In this document: positions 47,201-59,200 of the stretch, one piece after another
Layout of the letters: every line of letters begins with the position of its first letter
Numbering within the stretch: the stretch's first letter is position 1
Source: Flavobacterium sp. BFFFF1
GTDB taxonomy: Bacteria > Bacteroidota > Bacteroidia > Flavobacteriales > Flavobacteriaceae
DNA length: 64,000 nt
Direction: 5' to 3'
NCBI RefSeq assembly: GCF_002256285.1
Contig: NZ_NKJE01000009.1
Coordinates: forward strand, 1-64,000
Notes under the pieces: generated by a model
Seen by the model: the letters and a program-made list of their open reading frames with translations, nothing else
The model's database searches: none
Told to the model about the DNA's origin: nothing
Made by a program: the position numbers and the translations under genes

Positions 47201-50200
47201 TTTGCCGGTTTTTTAGCTTTTTTGGTAATCTGCTCTTTATAAACGGTAAGGTTTGGCCGTGCATCATTAAAGTCAAAACCAAACCAGATCAGTTGCGTGT
47301 TCTCCTGTTTGAAATCCATTTGGGGTATTAACGTATTCAGGTTTTTGATGTTTAGATTGATTTGTTGAAACCCAACAGGATTACTTTTGGAGGCGTAATT
47401 CCTGTTTCTTTCAAAGTAGAAATCCTGCCACTCGCGTTGTACGAATTCGTCGAGTGAACGGTCATACATCGAAGCCAGCACTTCCATTTTGTTTGATGTT
47501 TTTTCCGTCTGTATTGCAAATGACCAATTTTCAATACTACCCGGCTGTATTTTAGAACGGAAACTTTCCACCCCGAATTTTACCGTAGGCTTTTCATCGG
47601 GCAGGAGTATCTCTTTTTCAAAATTAAAAGCCTGGTTTTCATAAGTGCTTTCAAAAGAGAATACTATATTTTCGCGAAATTCATCATTGACCGGGATTTT
47701 TATTACCGCTTCATTCTTATGAATCATAATGTCCTTCTGGAAATACCTGTCACCATTATAAAACCCGGAAATATTGGCGAAAAGTTCCGGCGTGGCTGAT
47801 GTGATCTTTAACATGACATGACCATCCTGTCTGGCATTTGCATTAATCTGCTTAACTGTAATTAATTGCGAAGGATCGAACGGCTGGTTACTGCGTTTCA
47901 GGATGAAATGAGAAGTGCCTTTGATCAGGTTTTTACCGGCATCTTCGGCAGAAAACACCAATCTGTACTTGCCCGGGTTAAAACTGGACATGAAGTCGGT
48001 TGCGATTTTGGTTTCTTCAGCAGTATTGACTTTTCTGGAATACACAAGCGTTCCTTCACTATTTTCAACGCCTTTTTTATCATCTGAATTGTCTTCGTAA
48101 GGGAATATTTTTTCAAATTCATCGCTTGTAAATCCAGGTAAATCGGGCATCGGAAAAGTTCTTTTCTTAAATTTCTGGTTATCGGGTTTTAAAAAGAAAA
48201 CTTCAAGGGTGCCGTCTGCCGGAATAAATTGGCCATTCAGGCTGTTGGTGCGGATGGTTACGAAATTTTTATCTTCTGTCATCACAACACCCGGAATCTG
48301 GGTTTGGATCCGCAATGTCTTTTTCGCTGCCCGGATTATGGTTTCTGCAGTGTGTGTTTCACCATTCAGATCAGTGATGTCGGCTTTTATTTCATAGGTA
48401 AGTTCATTGTTTTCGTCAAAATCAGCAGGCGGGTTGGTTGTAAAATCAATCTTAAATTTCCCCGCAGAATCGGTTTTAACGGTGCCTTCAATCTGGTCCG
48501 CGGTTTCTTTACTGCCGTAGCTATCCCATGCAATAGTGTACTTCACTGTTGCGCCGGCCATTGTGCTTCCATCAAATGCTTTGCAGACGCCTTCGGCAGT
48601 AATATTCTGATAGAGTCCGACGTGCCCTTTTGCAGGCTCAAAATACGCTTCAAATCGTGGTCTTTTGTATTCTTCTACAACAAAACTAATTTCTCTGCCA
48701 TTAAAATCGGCATAATCCCAAAAAGGATGCTCGTCTTTTCTTTTATTGTAAACTGGGTCATCCTCATAATCTTCCGGCTCATCTACAGCGATTTCAAATT
48801 CCCCTGTCAAAGTGTTTTCAGGGATTGTAAATTCTCCTGAAAAAGACCCGAATTCATTCGTACGGATGTCATATTTCTTCAGTTCATTACCCTGTGCATC
48901 TGTAATGGTTACTGCAAATTTAGTGTGGGATACCACGCTGGTCTCATTTCCCAGACGCGATATTGCAATCGCTTTATAATATACGGTCTGCCCCGGGCGA
49001 TAAATAGCGCGATCCAGATAAATGTTTAATTCCGTTTCGAATTCATAATCTTCGTCGTCCTTATCGTCTCTATTGTTTTTATACTTATCATAGGTTTCAT
49101 AACCGTACCGGTTATAAGCAGAAAAAGAAAGGGTGTCCCCATCCTTTGAAAGCGTAATCTGGTCTGCGGTGTTCTTGTTCCTTTTTACAAATACATAGCC
49201 ATTGCGATCCGTTTTTACGGTAGTGGAATCCTTTTTAACCACTACATTCGGTATCGGGAATCCTGTCCTGCGGTCCTTTACCTGATAAATATCTTCGTCA
49301 ATTGTCCTGTTGTGGGCCACGCTGAAATCGGTGACAGCAATGATTTCGGCAGCGAATGCATTGTTATTATCCTCGTTTCCGTCGCTTTCAAAATAGACCA
49401 GGTAATTGCCTTTTCCGATTTTTGGCAGCAGCAGTTCCGTAGTATAATTCAAATAATCATTCTTGTTGATGAGGTTATACTCCTGACTTGCCACGGGCTT
49501 TGTTTCCCTGATTTTCCCGACAATACTATCCTTATTTTTTTCATACATGAATTTATTTGCAAAGGCATTACTGATGGAATAATACGACACCGAAACACGA
49601 TTCACATTCTTGTAATTGATAAAAGCACGGGCGTTTTGGTTTGGATACGTGTATTTTTCCAGGTCTGCACTCAGTGTTTTTGACTGAATCCTCATTTTTA
49701 AGACCAAAGCGGAACGGTAAGCATTCGGCCTGTTTTTCATAGCCATAATACTGTCGCAGATGTTTACCGATCGCACCAGATAATCTGCTGTTTCCTGCTT
49801 TGATGCTTTTTCCTGAAAATAAAGCGCTTTCGATAGTAAGATTTCCTGCGCTAAGGCCATGTCAGTATTCATTTTTCCGATGCGTTCCAAGGCGTTTAGG
49901 TAACTTTCGTCGCGGGAGGCATGGATGCCGAAAAAGACAATGCGGTACAGTTGTCTTTCTGCGGAAGCGTCATTTGCTTCAAGCTCTTTGAGGCATTTGA
50001 TGATTGTTGGAAGTTGCCCGTTCTGTAAAATTGAAAAATCAGCAGTAAGGAATCTGGCGGAATCTGAAAAAAACAAGCTGTAATCAAATTTCAACCTGTT
50101 GTAGTCATTTAAAAAGAGTTGCTTTGAGAGATAGTCGATGTACTCCTTCAGCAGGTAATCGTATAGATTTTCCTTTTTGAATTTTTCAGGTCTAAGGAAG

Positions 50201-50715
50201 TCAAATACCGGTTCGTATGCCAGCAATGACGTTTTCTCTAAAACCTCCTTATCTGCGACGGATTTTTCGTAAGCGAGTTCTATTTCCTTTGTAAATTCAG
50301 CGTGGTTCCAAGTCAGGAAATTTCCGTTAGAATCTGCGGGAGTTTTGCGGGAATAGAGTTTGTAACTGTTTTTTTGCAGGTATTTGTCGAGGCATTTTGC
50401 GTACACCATTTCCAGTAGTGATTTTGACGGAATGGAGACGATGTCAATATTCCTGCGAAGCGATGCCAGTATCTTTGACTGGCCCTCTTCTTCGAGTTTC
50501 AGCATGTATTTTGACTGATAGAAAAAGCATTTGATGATTTGCGGTTCGTCTTTTCTTGATTTCGCTTTCGCGTAAATCCTGTCGACAATTTCTGAAGCCG
50601 ACTTAATTTTTTCCTGTTCTTCCAGTAAGACGACTTTTTCCCAATCATCATTGAAATGCTGTGAAAATGATGAAGCTGAATAAATGAAAAATAATATGAG
50701 AAGTAGTTTTTTCAT
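44218..50715 (-). CDS. Alpha-2-macroglobulin family protein with inserted carboxypeptidase-regulatory and TonB-plug domains
   Basis: A 2165-residue envelope protein from ATG 50715, with a signal peptide ending SSFSQ. After a helical N-terminal region come macroglobulin domains (around residue 570, AIYRPGQTVYYKAIAISRLG). At about residues 1165-1380 there is an insert: a carboxypeptidase-regulatory-like fold (HGIVSNDNMPLPGVSVIVKG) and a TonB-receptor plug (LQNLQGRVAGLSIATGSGQV; FLKDASATAIYGNRGGNGVI), but no beta-barrel. Then the A2M core resumes (SPEALTEWRFRMLAHNMDGV) and the thioester motif CAEQ at 1627-1630 is intact. Such proteins trap proteases. The frame is open for 6.5 kb. I found no PBP1C gene next to it. 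I use the ATG at the signal peptide; the frame extends 19 codons upstream. Confidence 0.9.
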   Translation of the reverse strand: MKKLLLILFFIYSASSFSQHFNDDWEKVVLLEEQEKIKSASEIVDRIYAKAKSRKDEPQIIKCFFYQSKYMLKLEEEGQSKILASLRRNIDIVSIPSKSLLEMVYAKCLDKYLQKNSYKLYSRKTPADSNGNFLTWNHAEFTKEIELAYEKSVADKEVLEKTSLLAYEPVFDFLRPEKFKKENLYDYLLKEYIDYLSKQLFLNDYNRLKFDYSLFFSDSARFLTADFSILQNGQLPTIIKCLKELEANDASAERQLYRIVFFGIHASRDESYLNALERIGKMNTDMALAQEILLSKALYFQEKASKQETADYLVRSVNICDSIMAMKNRPNAYRSALVLKMRIQSKTLSADLEKYTYPNQNARAFINYKNVNRVSVSYYSISNAFANKFMYEKNKDSIVGKIRETKPVASQEYNLINKNDYLNYTTELLLPKIGKGNYLVYFESDGNEDNNNAFAAEIIAVTDFSVAHNRTIDEDIYQVKDRRTGFPIPNVVVKKDSTTVKTDRNGYVFVKRNKNTADQITLSKDGDTLSFSAYNRYGYETYDKYKNNRDDKDDEDYEFETELNIYLDRAIYRPGQTVYYKAIAISRLGNETSVVSHTKFAVTITDAQGNELKKYDIRTNEFGSFSGEFTIPENTLTGEFEIAVDEPEDYEDDPVYNKRKDEHPFWDYADFNGREISFVVEEYKRPRFEAYFEPAKGHVGLYQNITAEGVCKAFDGSTMAGATVKYTIAWDSYGSKETADQIEGTVKTDSAGKFKIDFTTNPPADFDENNELTYEIKADITDLNGETHTAETIIRAAKKTLRIQTQIPGVVMTEDKNFVTIRTNSLNGQFIPADGTLEVFFLKPDNQKFKKRTFPMPDLPGFTSDEFEKIFPYEDNSDDKKGVENSEGTLVYSRKVNTAEETKIATDFMSSFNPGKYRLVFSAEDAGKNLIKGTSHFILKRSNQPFDPSQLITVKQINANARQDGHVMLKITSATPELFANISGFYNGDRYFQKDIMIHKNEAVIKIPVNDEFRENIVFSFESTYENQAFNFEKEILLPDEKPTVKFGVESFRSKIQPGSIENWSFAIQTEKTSNKMEVLASMYDRSLDEFVQREWQDFYFERNRNYASKSNPVGFQQINLNIKNLNTLIPQMDFKQENTQLIWFGFDFNDARPNLTVYKEQITKKAKKPANAALIHGIVSNDNMPLPGVSVIVKGTIRGTETDIDGYYEIEAAPGESLEFHYVTLITETVPVNALEIDVAMREDDRALEVVTINTGYKTFTKRDNPSAISSITITDIEERANASILQNLQGRVAGLSIATGSGQVGSDSTIILRGVGSVNGNIEPLFVVDGVPVDEGAFRSINQNDIANISFLKDASATAIYGNRGGNGVIVITTKNAALQNEIARRALSQVKTRKNFNETAFFFPKIRTDKNGRLSLNFTSPEALTEWRFRMLAHNMDGVVSQFEDLVTTQKDLMITPNFPRFFREKDTIEISAKIANLSSTSKSGMAVLMLFDANTMQPIDTIAMNTEDTRNFTVNPMGTTSVSWKISIPEGLQGVQYKVLAKAGDFSDGEENIIPVLSNSILVTESLPLWVRENSKKTYVLNNLKNNTSTTLRNHNLTLEYTSNPAWIAIQSLPYLMEYEHECAEQTFSRFYANAIATKIISDNPKISSVFKEWKEKGKGLSELEQNETLKSIALAETPWVADAKTEEEQKKRLSLLFDLNKLSGSQAETAQKLSEKQKPSGAFGWFDGSPESPYITRHILGGLGHLKQLGIQNPVTDKIILNAVAYTDGEFMKEIANSKSKTGIRYNNSYNGLHYLYMRSFFLKDHPLTQQLEKEIAIQLKTINQNCLQYSLYEKGLAALVLYRFNDKAGADKILTSLKETSSNNTDWGMYWIENKAGWYWYQAPIETQALLIEAFTEVDNDTKSADAMKVWLLKNKQRKNWPSTKSTTEAIYALLMHGSDWLDIKDNTVFNIGDEKIFTKKLSENEKEAETGYIKINWKPEEINSDVATLSVENKSKVPGYGGFYWQYFEDIDQIKASDSPLSVAKTMYLKQNGKELQKITPETALRVGDLVTIRLVVKANEDVEYIHLKDLRASCFEPVDVLSGYHWNDGLGYYQSTKDAATHFFFDSISKGIYTLEYDVRINNTGDFSAGFANIESMYAPEFAGHSKGSRLRISDKK

Positions 50716-50864
50716 GTTTTTGGTTATTGATGCTTTTTGGAGTAAGAAGGCTGGGAAATCTCCAAATTGCAAAATTTTTATGAAGATAGTAAATTCCTGA
50801 AATGACCCGGGCAGGTTACGTAGATACAGCCTCTTTTTTAAGTTTTTTTTCTCTTTAAAAATGC

Positions 50865-50872
50865 TACCTTTG
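50865..50872 (+). promoter_or_regulatory. -7 box of the porin gene
   Basis: TACCTTTG fits TAnnTTTG, 20 bases before the ATG at 50893. No clear -33 element. Confidence 0.55.
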
Positions 50873-50892
50873 CGCCATATCCGGCTAATGCA

Positions 50893-52833
50893 ATGACAAA
50901 GAAGCTCTTCTTACTGTTTATTTTGGTGCTCTCCATAACTGCTGCTGCGCAGAAAACGCAGACAAAAACGGAGCAGTTAAAAACCCTTCCCGCCGGAGCC
51001 TCAACAAATCGGTTGTCGTCAGATACAAAAAGCACCTCCGCCGCCGCACCCAAAGCGACAATTGACATGTATAAGGTTATTACGCTGGAGCGCGACACCA
51101 CTGCCATTGACACTTCGTTGACAATTTACAAGGATTATATTTTTAATTATCTTAGGAGGGACAACTTTGGTTTGCTTCCATTTTCTAATGACGGACAGCC
51201 ATACAACACGCTTCAGTACAGCCTCAATACCTTTTCTCCTTATCCTGAGTTTGGGTTTAAGGCAAGGCATTTTGGGTATCAGGAAGTCAGTGATATAAAA
51301 TATTTTTCAGTACCGACACCGTTGACGGAATTGTATTTTAAAACGGTTTTGGAACAGGGACAGTCGCTGGACGCTTTTATCACGCTGAATACACACGAAA
51401 GATTGAATTTTTCGATTGCTTACAAGGGCCTGCGTTCCCTTGGGAAGTATGTTAACCAACTTTCGAGTACCGGAAATTTCAGGTTTACCAGCAATTACAG
51501 TACGAAGAGCGGCCGTTATTTGCTGAATATGCACTTTACGGGACAGGATTTCCTGAACCAGGAGAATGGAGGGATTATTAATGTTGAGGATTTTGAAAGC
51601 GGTAATTCTGACTTCAAAGACCGGGCAAGGCTTGAGGTGTATCTCCGGGATGCCGAATCAGTGATGAAAGGGAACAGGCTGTTTCTCGATCATTCGTTCC
51701 GGATCAATAAAAGCGACAATGAAAATAACCTTTACCTGACGCATCAGTTCAATTTTGAAAACAAGTTTTACGAGTTTAATGAGCCTACCATCAGCGATAG
51801 GTTTGGCGCGTCATACGTGCCGTCGAATATAAAGGACAAGACGCGTTACAACAGGTTGTATAATAAGGTAGGGGCTGCTTATGAAAATAAGACCTTAGGT
51901 CAAATCGGTTTTTACCTCGAAGACTTTAATTACAATTATTATTACAACAGCATCATTGTGCAGAGCAGCGGTACGGTGCCTTCATCAATAAACGACCACA
52001 TAAGCGCTTTTGGCGCCCAATATGCGTATCGCAAAAAAGACTGGAACGGGAAGGCGCTTTACTCCAATTCCATTACCGATCAGGATCTTTCCAATATTGA
52101 TCTGTCATTAAGTTGGCAGCCGAACGATTATAACGTTGTTTCGTTTCAGTTTCAGAAAATCAACAAGCTTCCGAATGTCAATTATAATCTGTTCCAAAGC
52201 AGTTATATCGCATACAACTGGTACAACGATTTTAAGAATGAAAAAATCAACAACCTTATTGTCAAGGCTGATACGCAATGGGGTGCGGCAGAACTGCAGT
52301 TGTCGGTTTTTAAAGACCAGCTTTATTTCAGCAATGACAGCGGCTCGCAACTGATTGTTTCTCCAAAACAATATGATGGCACGATCAATTATTTGTCAGT
52401 TAAGGTCTCTAAGGAATTTAAATATGGGCATTTTGCGCTTGACAATACCGTGCTGTACCAGAAAACAGCCCAGGATAACGATATCCTGAATGTGCCGCAA
52501 TTGTTAACCAGAAATACACTTTACTATAGCAATTATGTTTTCAGGAAAGCGATGTTCCTTCAGACAGGAGTGACTTTTAGTTATTTTACGAAGTATTTTG
52601 CGAATGACTACAATCCTGTTCTGGGCGAATTCTACGTGCAAAACCAAAAGGAAATAGGCGCGTTCCCTATGCTTGACTTTTTTGTGAATGCCCGGGTTAA
52701 GCAAACAAGAATCTACTTAAAGGCCGAGCACTTCAATTCTGCAATGACCGGTAATAACTTCTATGCCGCGCCAAACTATCCATACAAGGATTTTGTCATC
52801 CGTTTCGGGCTGGTCTGGAATTTCTTCCAATAA
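50893..52833 (+). CDS. Putative porin (Porin_10/DUF4289 family)
   Basis: A 646-residue outer membrane protein with a signal peptide (KLFLLFILVLSITAAAQ), a low-complexity linker (about 20-55), and then a long beta-barrel with alternating hydrophobic and aromatic residues, ending in Phe-Phe-Gln (LVWNFFQ). Family-like segments include FGFKARHFGYQEVSDIKYF and NRLFLDHSFRINKSD. In Bacteroidota this family is annotated as putative porin; the solute is not known. It is divergent from the A2M gene, 177 bases away. Confidence 0.82.
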   Translation: MTKKLFLLFILVLSITAAAQKTQTKTEQLKTLPAGASTNRLSSDTKSTSAAAPKATIDMYKVITLERDTTAIDTSLTIYKDYIFNYLRRDNFGLLPFSNDGQPYNTLQYSLNTFSPYPEFGFKARHFGYQEVSDIKYFSVPTPLTELYFKTVLEQGQSLDAFITLNTHERLNFSIAYKGLRSLGKYVNQLSSTGNFRFTSNYSTKSGRYLLNMHFTGQDFLNQENGGIINVEDFESGNSDFKDRARLEVYLRDAESVMKGNRLFLDHSFRINKSDNENNLYLTHQFNFENKFYEFNEPTISDRFGASYVPSNIKDKTRYNRLYNKVGAAYENKTLGQIGFYLEDFNYNYYYNSIIVQSSGTVPSSINDHISAFGAQYAYRKKDWNGKALYSNSITDQDLSNIDLSLSWQPNDYNVVSFQFQKINKLPNVNYNLFQSSYIAYNWYNDFKNEKINNLIVKADTQWGAAELQLSVFKDQLYFSNDSGSQLIVSPKQYDGTINYLSVKVSKEFKYGHFALDNTVLYQKTAQDNDILNVPQLLTRNTLYYSNYVFRKAMFLQTGVTFSYFTKYFANDYNPVLGEFYVQNQKEIGAFPMLDFFVNARVKQTRIYLKAEHFNSAMTGNNFYAAPNYPYKDFVIRFGLVWNFFQ

Positions 52834-53273
52834 ATTCAGGGTAATCCCGCTACGATTGGATACGGTCTGGAAAATCTTAGGCATTTGTATCCTGTATATG
52901 TTTGCTAACTTCCTAAAGTGGCACGCTCGTCACCTGGAGCAATTTTCCCGATTGTTTGTATCTTAAAACTGTAATTGCTAAAATTACGTTAATACATTTG
53001 TGTTATTTCCGATCTATTTCAGCCAGATATAAAAAATTATAACTTTTTTCAACACGAAAACGTTGTAGTTTAACAAATTATCAGCTTTGATAACTTTGTG
53101 TGTTATTAAATTGGCTAGATTTGGCAAAATATCGAGATGTTTGCAGTCATACTGACTAAAAAATATGTATTTCGTAATTCTAATGGTTAAAATATTACGG
53201 TATATTATTTTTTTTATTTTTGCAGGCTATGAAAATTTCTAAAATCTAAATGTTAATCTAAATCAAAAAAATT
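52834..53273. other. 440-base AT-rich upstream region of the large T9SS gene
   Basis: No gene is supported here. Several TAnnTTTG matches occur on the plus strand: TATGTTTG 52897, TACATTTG 52993, TAACTTTG 53091 and TATTTTTG 53215-53222. The last, 52 bases before the ATG, is the most likely promoter box. None has a well-spaced TTTG, so the true start site is open. Confidence 0.5.
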
Positions 53274-56200
53274 ATGCAACGAGTTTTACGCTTATTTGCT
53301 GATGGCAGTACGCTCCTTAAAAAGGGAAAATTGCTGTTGTCATTGATGCTGTTGTGTGTCGTAAATTTTGCAGCGGCACAGTCAAACGGCATTTATGAAA
53401 GCTATGCTATCTTAAGTGTCAATGGAGGCGCAAATGCCTACTATGACATGCAGGCAGCAACAGTAAACCCCGATTTAAATGGGGCTAACCTGGGGTCATT
53501 TACTTTGGGAACCAATACCCTGGTGGTAAAAGGAGGTCAGAACAAGACCTTCAAATGCAGTGGTGGAGACATCACGAATGGTAAACTGAGATGGCGGGTT
53601 TGGCTTACAAGTGCCGGCGCATCAGGCGCATTCAACGCCGAAAGTATGGGGTTCCTTTCCAACGATTCCGGCGGTTGTGGTGGAAACCAGACTTGGCAGG
53701 GCACCGGTGGTACCACGAACATCATCAGTGGAAGGATTCCGGGGAATTACACCCTGGAGGTGTATTCAGAAGCGGACGGTGTTCCCGGAACTGTTTTTTC
53801 CAGCAATGGAGGGAATAATTACAAGGCCACTTTTACGGTACAGGCGGATCCTGCTTTACCGGTATTGGTATCTTCAACAACGGGCCTGACTACCTTAACA
53901 GGTTATGCAACATTAAAAGCTGCTTTTGACGCGGTGAACGCAGGTACTCATACCGGCGTTATTTCAGTTTATATCGGCGGAAATACAACTGAGGCAGCCA
54001 TTGCTTCATTAAATGCAAGCGGTGCTGGATCGGCCTCTTATACGTCAATGAGTATTGTTCCAGTGGGAGGCGGCGCGCGTACCATTACGGGTTCTATGGC
54101 TACTGAATTGATTTTGTTCAATGGTGCCGATAATGTAACGGTTGATGGTTTGAATACGGGCGGTAATTCGCTTACGATTTCAAACACCAGTACCTCGGCT
54201 ACTTCTGGAACCAGTACCCTGAAATTTATAGGTGGTGCCACTTCGAATACAATTACAAATTGCAGTGTATTAGGTTCTGCAACGATGTCAGTGGTAACCA
54301 ATGGGGGTAATATCTTCTTTAGTACTGATGGCGTAACGGCAAATGGAAATGACAACAACACGATTTCAAATTGTAATATCGGGCCTGCGGGAAGTAACCT
54401 GCCTTCTAAAGGAATTTATGGAAACGGTTCGACGACCACCACGGCAATTGGAAACAGTGGTATCGTAATCAACAACAATAATATTTTTGACTTCTTTGCT
54501 CAAGGTACGAGTGCGGGGATTAACGTTTCAGGTGGGTGTAATACCTGGACCATTACCAATAACAGGTTTTACCAGACAGGCACACGCACCTGGACCACCG
54601 GAGGGCAGCATTCCCCGATCTGGATAGCGTCAACTACAACGACAAGCGGTGCGCAGGCCTTTACCATTACAGGAAACATCATTGGATATGCTTCCAACAC
54701 GCAAACAGGCACCTATGCTTTAACGGGTGCTGTTACTGGTGCGCGTTTTTGGGGTATCCATTTCAATGGAATTTCAACAGGTGCTGCAACTACGATTTCA
54801 AACAACACCGTTGCTGCTGTAAGCATGACGGGTGTTACATCTGCCGGTACAAGTTCGGCTGGTGTGTTTATGGGAATTTTTTTCCAGGAAGGTGTTGGGA
54901 TAACCAACGGTAATACCATAGGAAGCCAGTCTGCCACAGGATCATTGGTGTTTTCTACTACTACGACCAGTGCTACAGATGTATACGGCATTCATAATTT
55001 TAGCTCAAGCACGTGGACTTCAAACAATAATAATATCGGGGGGATTTCTGCAACGAACCTTGGTGCGTCGGGAACCTTCCTCGTTTATGGTATGAGGGCT
55101 AATACTACCAGTTCGACATTGTGGACTGCCTCAGGCAATAACATTGGTGGCACAGTGGCCAATTCAATCCAGCTGAATGCCCCAGGAACTGCATCTCAGG
55201 TTGTAGGGATGTTCACGGGTAACGCACCTTCATTGCTCACCAGCAATACCATCAGGAACCTTACCAATAATATAGGCACGGGAACTGGAACGACTGCTTC
55301 AGTAGTTGGAATCCTTATTACTGCGAGCACTGGTAGCGGCACACTGTCACAGAATACCATTTTCAACCTTACAAACACCAATGCGACAGCAGCGTCTACC
55401 GTTACTGGTATACAATACGGAGGGGGTACTACCGGTGTAATTGAAAGGAATTTGATTTATGGCCTTACTGCCGCCACAAATGCTGCTACTGCGGAAATCA
55501 ATGGAATCAGGGTAGGAAGTGGTACCAGTGTTTATAAAAATAACATGATTGCTGTAGGCGATGGTATTGCCAATGCGATAGTGGTCAATGGTATCAATGA
55601 GCCTACAGGAACCAACAGCTTTTTTAATAATAGTGTTTATATTGGTGGTGCCCCAACTGCGGGAACAGCGAATTCTTTTGCATTCCACAGTACAGTTCCG
55701 TCCAATACAAGATCTTTCAGGAATAACATTTTTGTAAACAATAGGTCAAACAATGGAGCAACCGGTAAGAACTACATCATTAGGGTAGGAGGTACTGCGG
55801 CAAACCCGACAGGGTTGACTATTAATAACAACATTTATAATGCTGCGGGAACGGGCGCGGTCTTCGGATTCTTCAACTCGCTTGATGTACTTTCGTTACC
55901 GGCATGGAGAACAGCAGTAGGGCAGGACGCCGGCAGTTTTGATACGAATCCGCAGTTCGTTGCGCCTGCGAGTGCAACGCCAGACCTGCATATCAATCCC
56001 GCTGTTGCAACCGCGGCGGAAGCGAATGGTTTCCTGATAGCATCTGTAACTGATGATTTTGATGGACAGACGCGTTCAGGTTTAACACCAACTGATATTG
56101 GTGCCGACGCAGGCAACTTTATCGGATTGGATCTTGCCGCTCCGGCAATCGGATATACAAATCTTAGCAATGATCTTGTCAATACAACCAGGGCGTTCAC

Positions 56201-59200
56201 GAATGTTACGATTACCGATGTAACCGGTGTTAATGTAACCCCCGGTACTAAACCGCGTTTATATTATAAAAAATCAGGAGATGCGAATGACCTTACAGGA
56301 TGGAAATTTGTTGAAGCAAATGGGACGACGTCTCCATTTGATTTTACTATCGATTATTCATTGCTGAATGCAGGTTCCGTCTCTGTTAATGATGTAATTC
56401 AGTATTTTGTGGTGGCTCAGGATACCGCTGGGCCCAATGTCGCCATCAATTCAGGCACATTTACTGCGTCTCCAAGCAGTGTGGCGCTTTTGTCAGCCCA
56501 GTTTCCTATCGGAGGAACCATTAATTCCTATACAATACTTAATGCTATTGGAGGGACTAAAACAGTATGTCCTTCGGGCTGTGATTATGCTACCCTTACC
56601 GTTGCCGGAGGTGCCTTCCAGGCAATCAACAATTCGGTTGTTACCTCAAATATCACACTCGAAATCGCCGGCGATCTAACTACAGAAACCGGCGCGATTA
56701 CCTTAAACGAGTTTGCTTCACTATACACGCTTACCATAAAGCCTACCGGAAGTCCAAGAGCAATCTCGGGAAGTTCGACTACCACTTTGATTCTTTTGTT
56801 TGGTGCAGATAACGTCATCATTGATGGTTCACTTGGAAGTACGGCCAATACGATTTGTCCTCCCAGCGTTGCTACGAGAGACCTTACCATTACCAATACC
56901 AACACGAGCACGTTGTCTGGAGTACTTGGAATTACTAATAATGGTACCAATGGTGCTTCAAATAACACGATTAAGAATTGCAACATAGTGGGTAACTCTA
57001 ATACGACTACCCGTACAGGAATCGGTTCTGTAAATACCGGTGCCACCGGAGGAAACAATAACAATTCCTTTATCAATAATAATTTGTCCAGATCTCAATT
57101 CGGTATTTCTTGCCAGGGACTCAGTTCGGTAGCGAAGAATACCGGGACTATTGTAAACCAAAACGCGATTGTTGCGCTTGCTCCGGATAACGTACAGACA
57201 GGTGGAATTTTCCTGGCCTTTGAGACGGGAGATACGGTTTCGGGAAATATAGTTTCAGGAATTAATTCGGCGACAGATGCATTTGGAATTTCTCTTGGGT
57301 TGAACTCGTGGGTTGCCACTACTACTACTGGAAGCGAAGTCACGAATACTACTATCAGCAATAATACTATTGGGACAGTTCAAAATACCGGGACCAATAG
57401 CGCTGCGGGTATTCTTGTGGGCCCTGCGGCATCCGGAACAAACCGGGTTATCAATAATGGAGTCTATGGCGTTATTGGCAATTCCACCGGAGGGGATATC
57501 ACTGCGGGTATTTTTGTGATTCCTGCTACCGGTTCTTCACTTCAGGTGTATCATAATAGCGTTTCCATGGCGGGAGACAGGGGCACGGGAACTAACGGCT
57601 CAAGTTTGGCCTTAGCCGTTGGAGGTGCAGATACCACGATTGATATCAGGAACAATGTTTTTGTGAATAAGCAGACCACCGCTGGTACGGCTAAATCGTA
57701 CGCAATCGGACTCGGGTATGCGACATTCGCTAACCTTACGTCAGATAACAATAATTTCTTTACCTCAGGAGCTAATGCTAATTTCGCAGTTACAGGAACA
57801 TTAAATGCAGGTACTGACAGGACAAGTTTAGCCAATTTACAGGCGGCTACCGGAAAAGATGCGGCGTCGTTGAATGTTGATGCGGTATTTGCTTCCTCAA
57901 CTGATTTAAGGCCGGCTGCTAATTTAACCAATGTACCTTTAACAAATGCCGGTGCGAACCTGAGTGTGACGGTTCCTTCAGATATTGATTGTAGTGCCAG
58001 AAGTACTACGCCAAGTTTAGGATTTAAGGAGTTTACTGTAGTGGTTTGCTCGGGTGCAAATGGCGGTACGGCTTCGGCTTTGGTTCCAATTATTTGTGGT
58101 TCCGGTTCAACAACCATTTCTTCAACCGGATTTTCAACCGGATTGAATACCACCTATTTATGGCAGTCTTCCGTAGATTTGGCTTTTACGACTCCGATAG
58201 ATATGGGAGTTGCGTCACCGAATTATACCAACCTGAATACGGGAACAATCACTTCTACGACTTACTACCGTTTGTCAGTAACCTGTTCTGCTGTTCCGGT
58301 AACCAATTTTTCAAATGTTGTTACCGTAAGCGTTAATACGATACCAGTTGTGAACGTGACACCGCCATCCGCTACATTATGTGCTGGTGATATCGTAAAT
58401 CTGATAGCTACGGGCGCTACTACATATAGTTGGACCCCGGCTACAGGTCTAAGCGCTACGACTGGCGCTTCTGTAAATGCCAATCCAACCGTTACAACTA
58501 CTTATACTGTTATAGGTACCACTAATGGCTGCGCGTCAGCACCGGTGAATGTGACGGTAACTGTAAATCCAAAACCTGCAACTCCGGTGGCGGGTTCAAA
58601 TTCACCAGTTTGTGAAGGAGGCACTTTGAATTTAACATCGACTACAGTAACGCTTCCTGGTTATACCATGGATTCCAATAGTGGCGTAAGTTTTATTGAC
58701 ATCAGTGGCACCGGCACTTCTGTTGGAACGATTGCTGATGACTCTGAACACAACCTTACGATTCCATCATTTACTTTCAACGGTGTAGCTTATACAACAG
58801 CTAGGGTAGGTAATAATGGAGTTTTGGTTTTCGGCACAACCACTGGAGATATTATTTATACCAATTCTGCGCTTCCTCAGGGCATCGCAAGTAGTGCGAG
58901 TGCTACCAGCGGAATTATAACAGGTACAGGGAATTCATTAGCAGCGATTGTTGCCAATTGGGATGATATGCAGCCATTGGATGTGACCAGTACCATAAAA
59001 ACTGAAACCGTTGGCAACTTATACATTATCCAATGGAGTAATGAAGATAACTTTAATGCGGCGGGTTCGGGAACGATAACCTTCCAGATACAACTTGACA
59101 CAACTACCGGACAAATACATCTGGTGTATCCTGATTTGACTTATGGTGCCCCTGCTTTTGATGCTGGCTCGAGTGCTACAATAGGATTAAATTATAGTGC

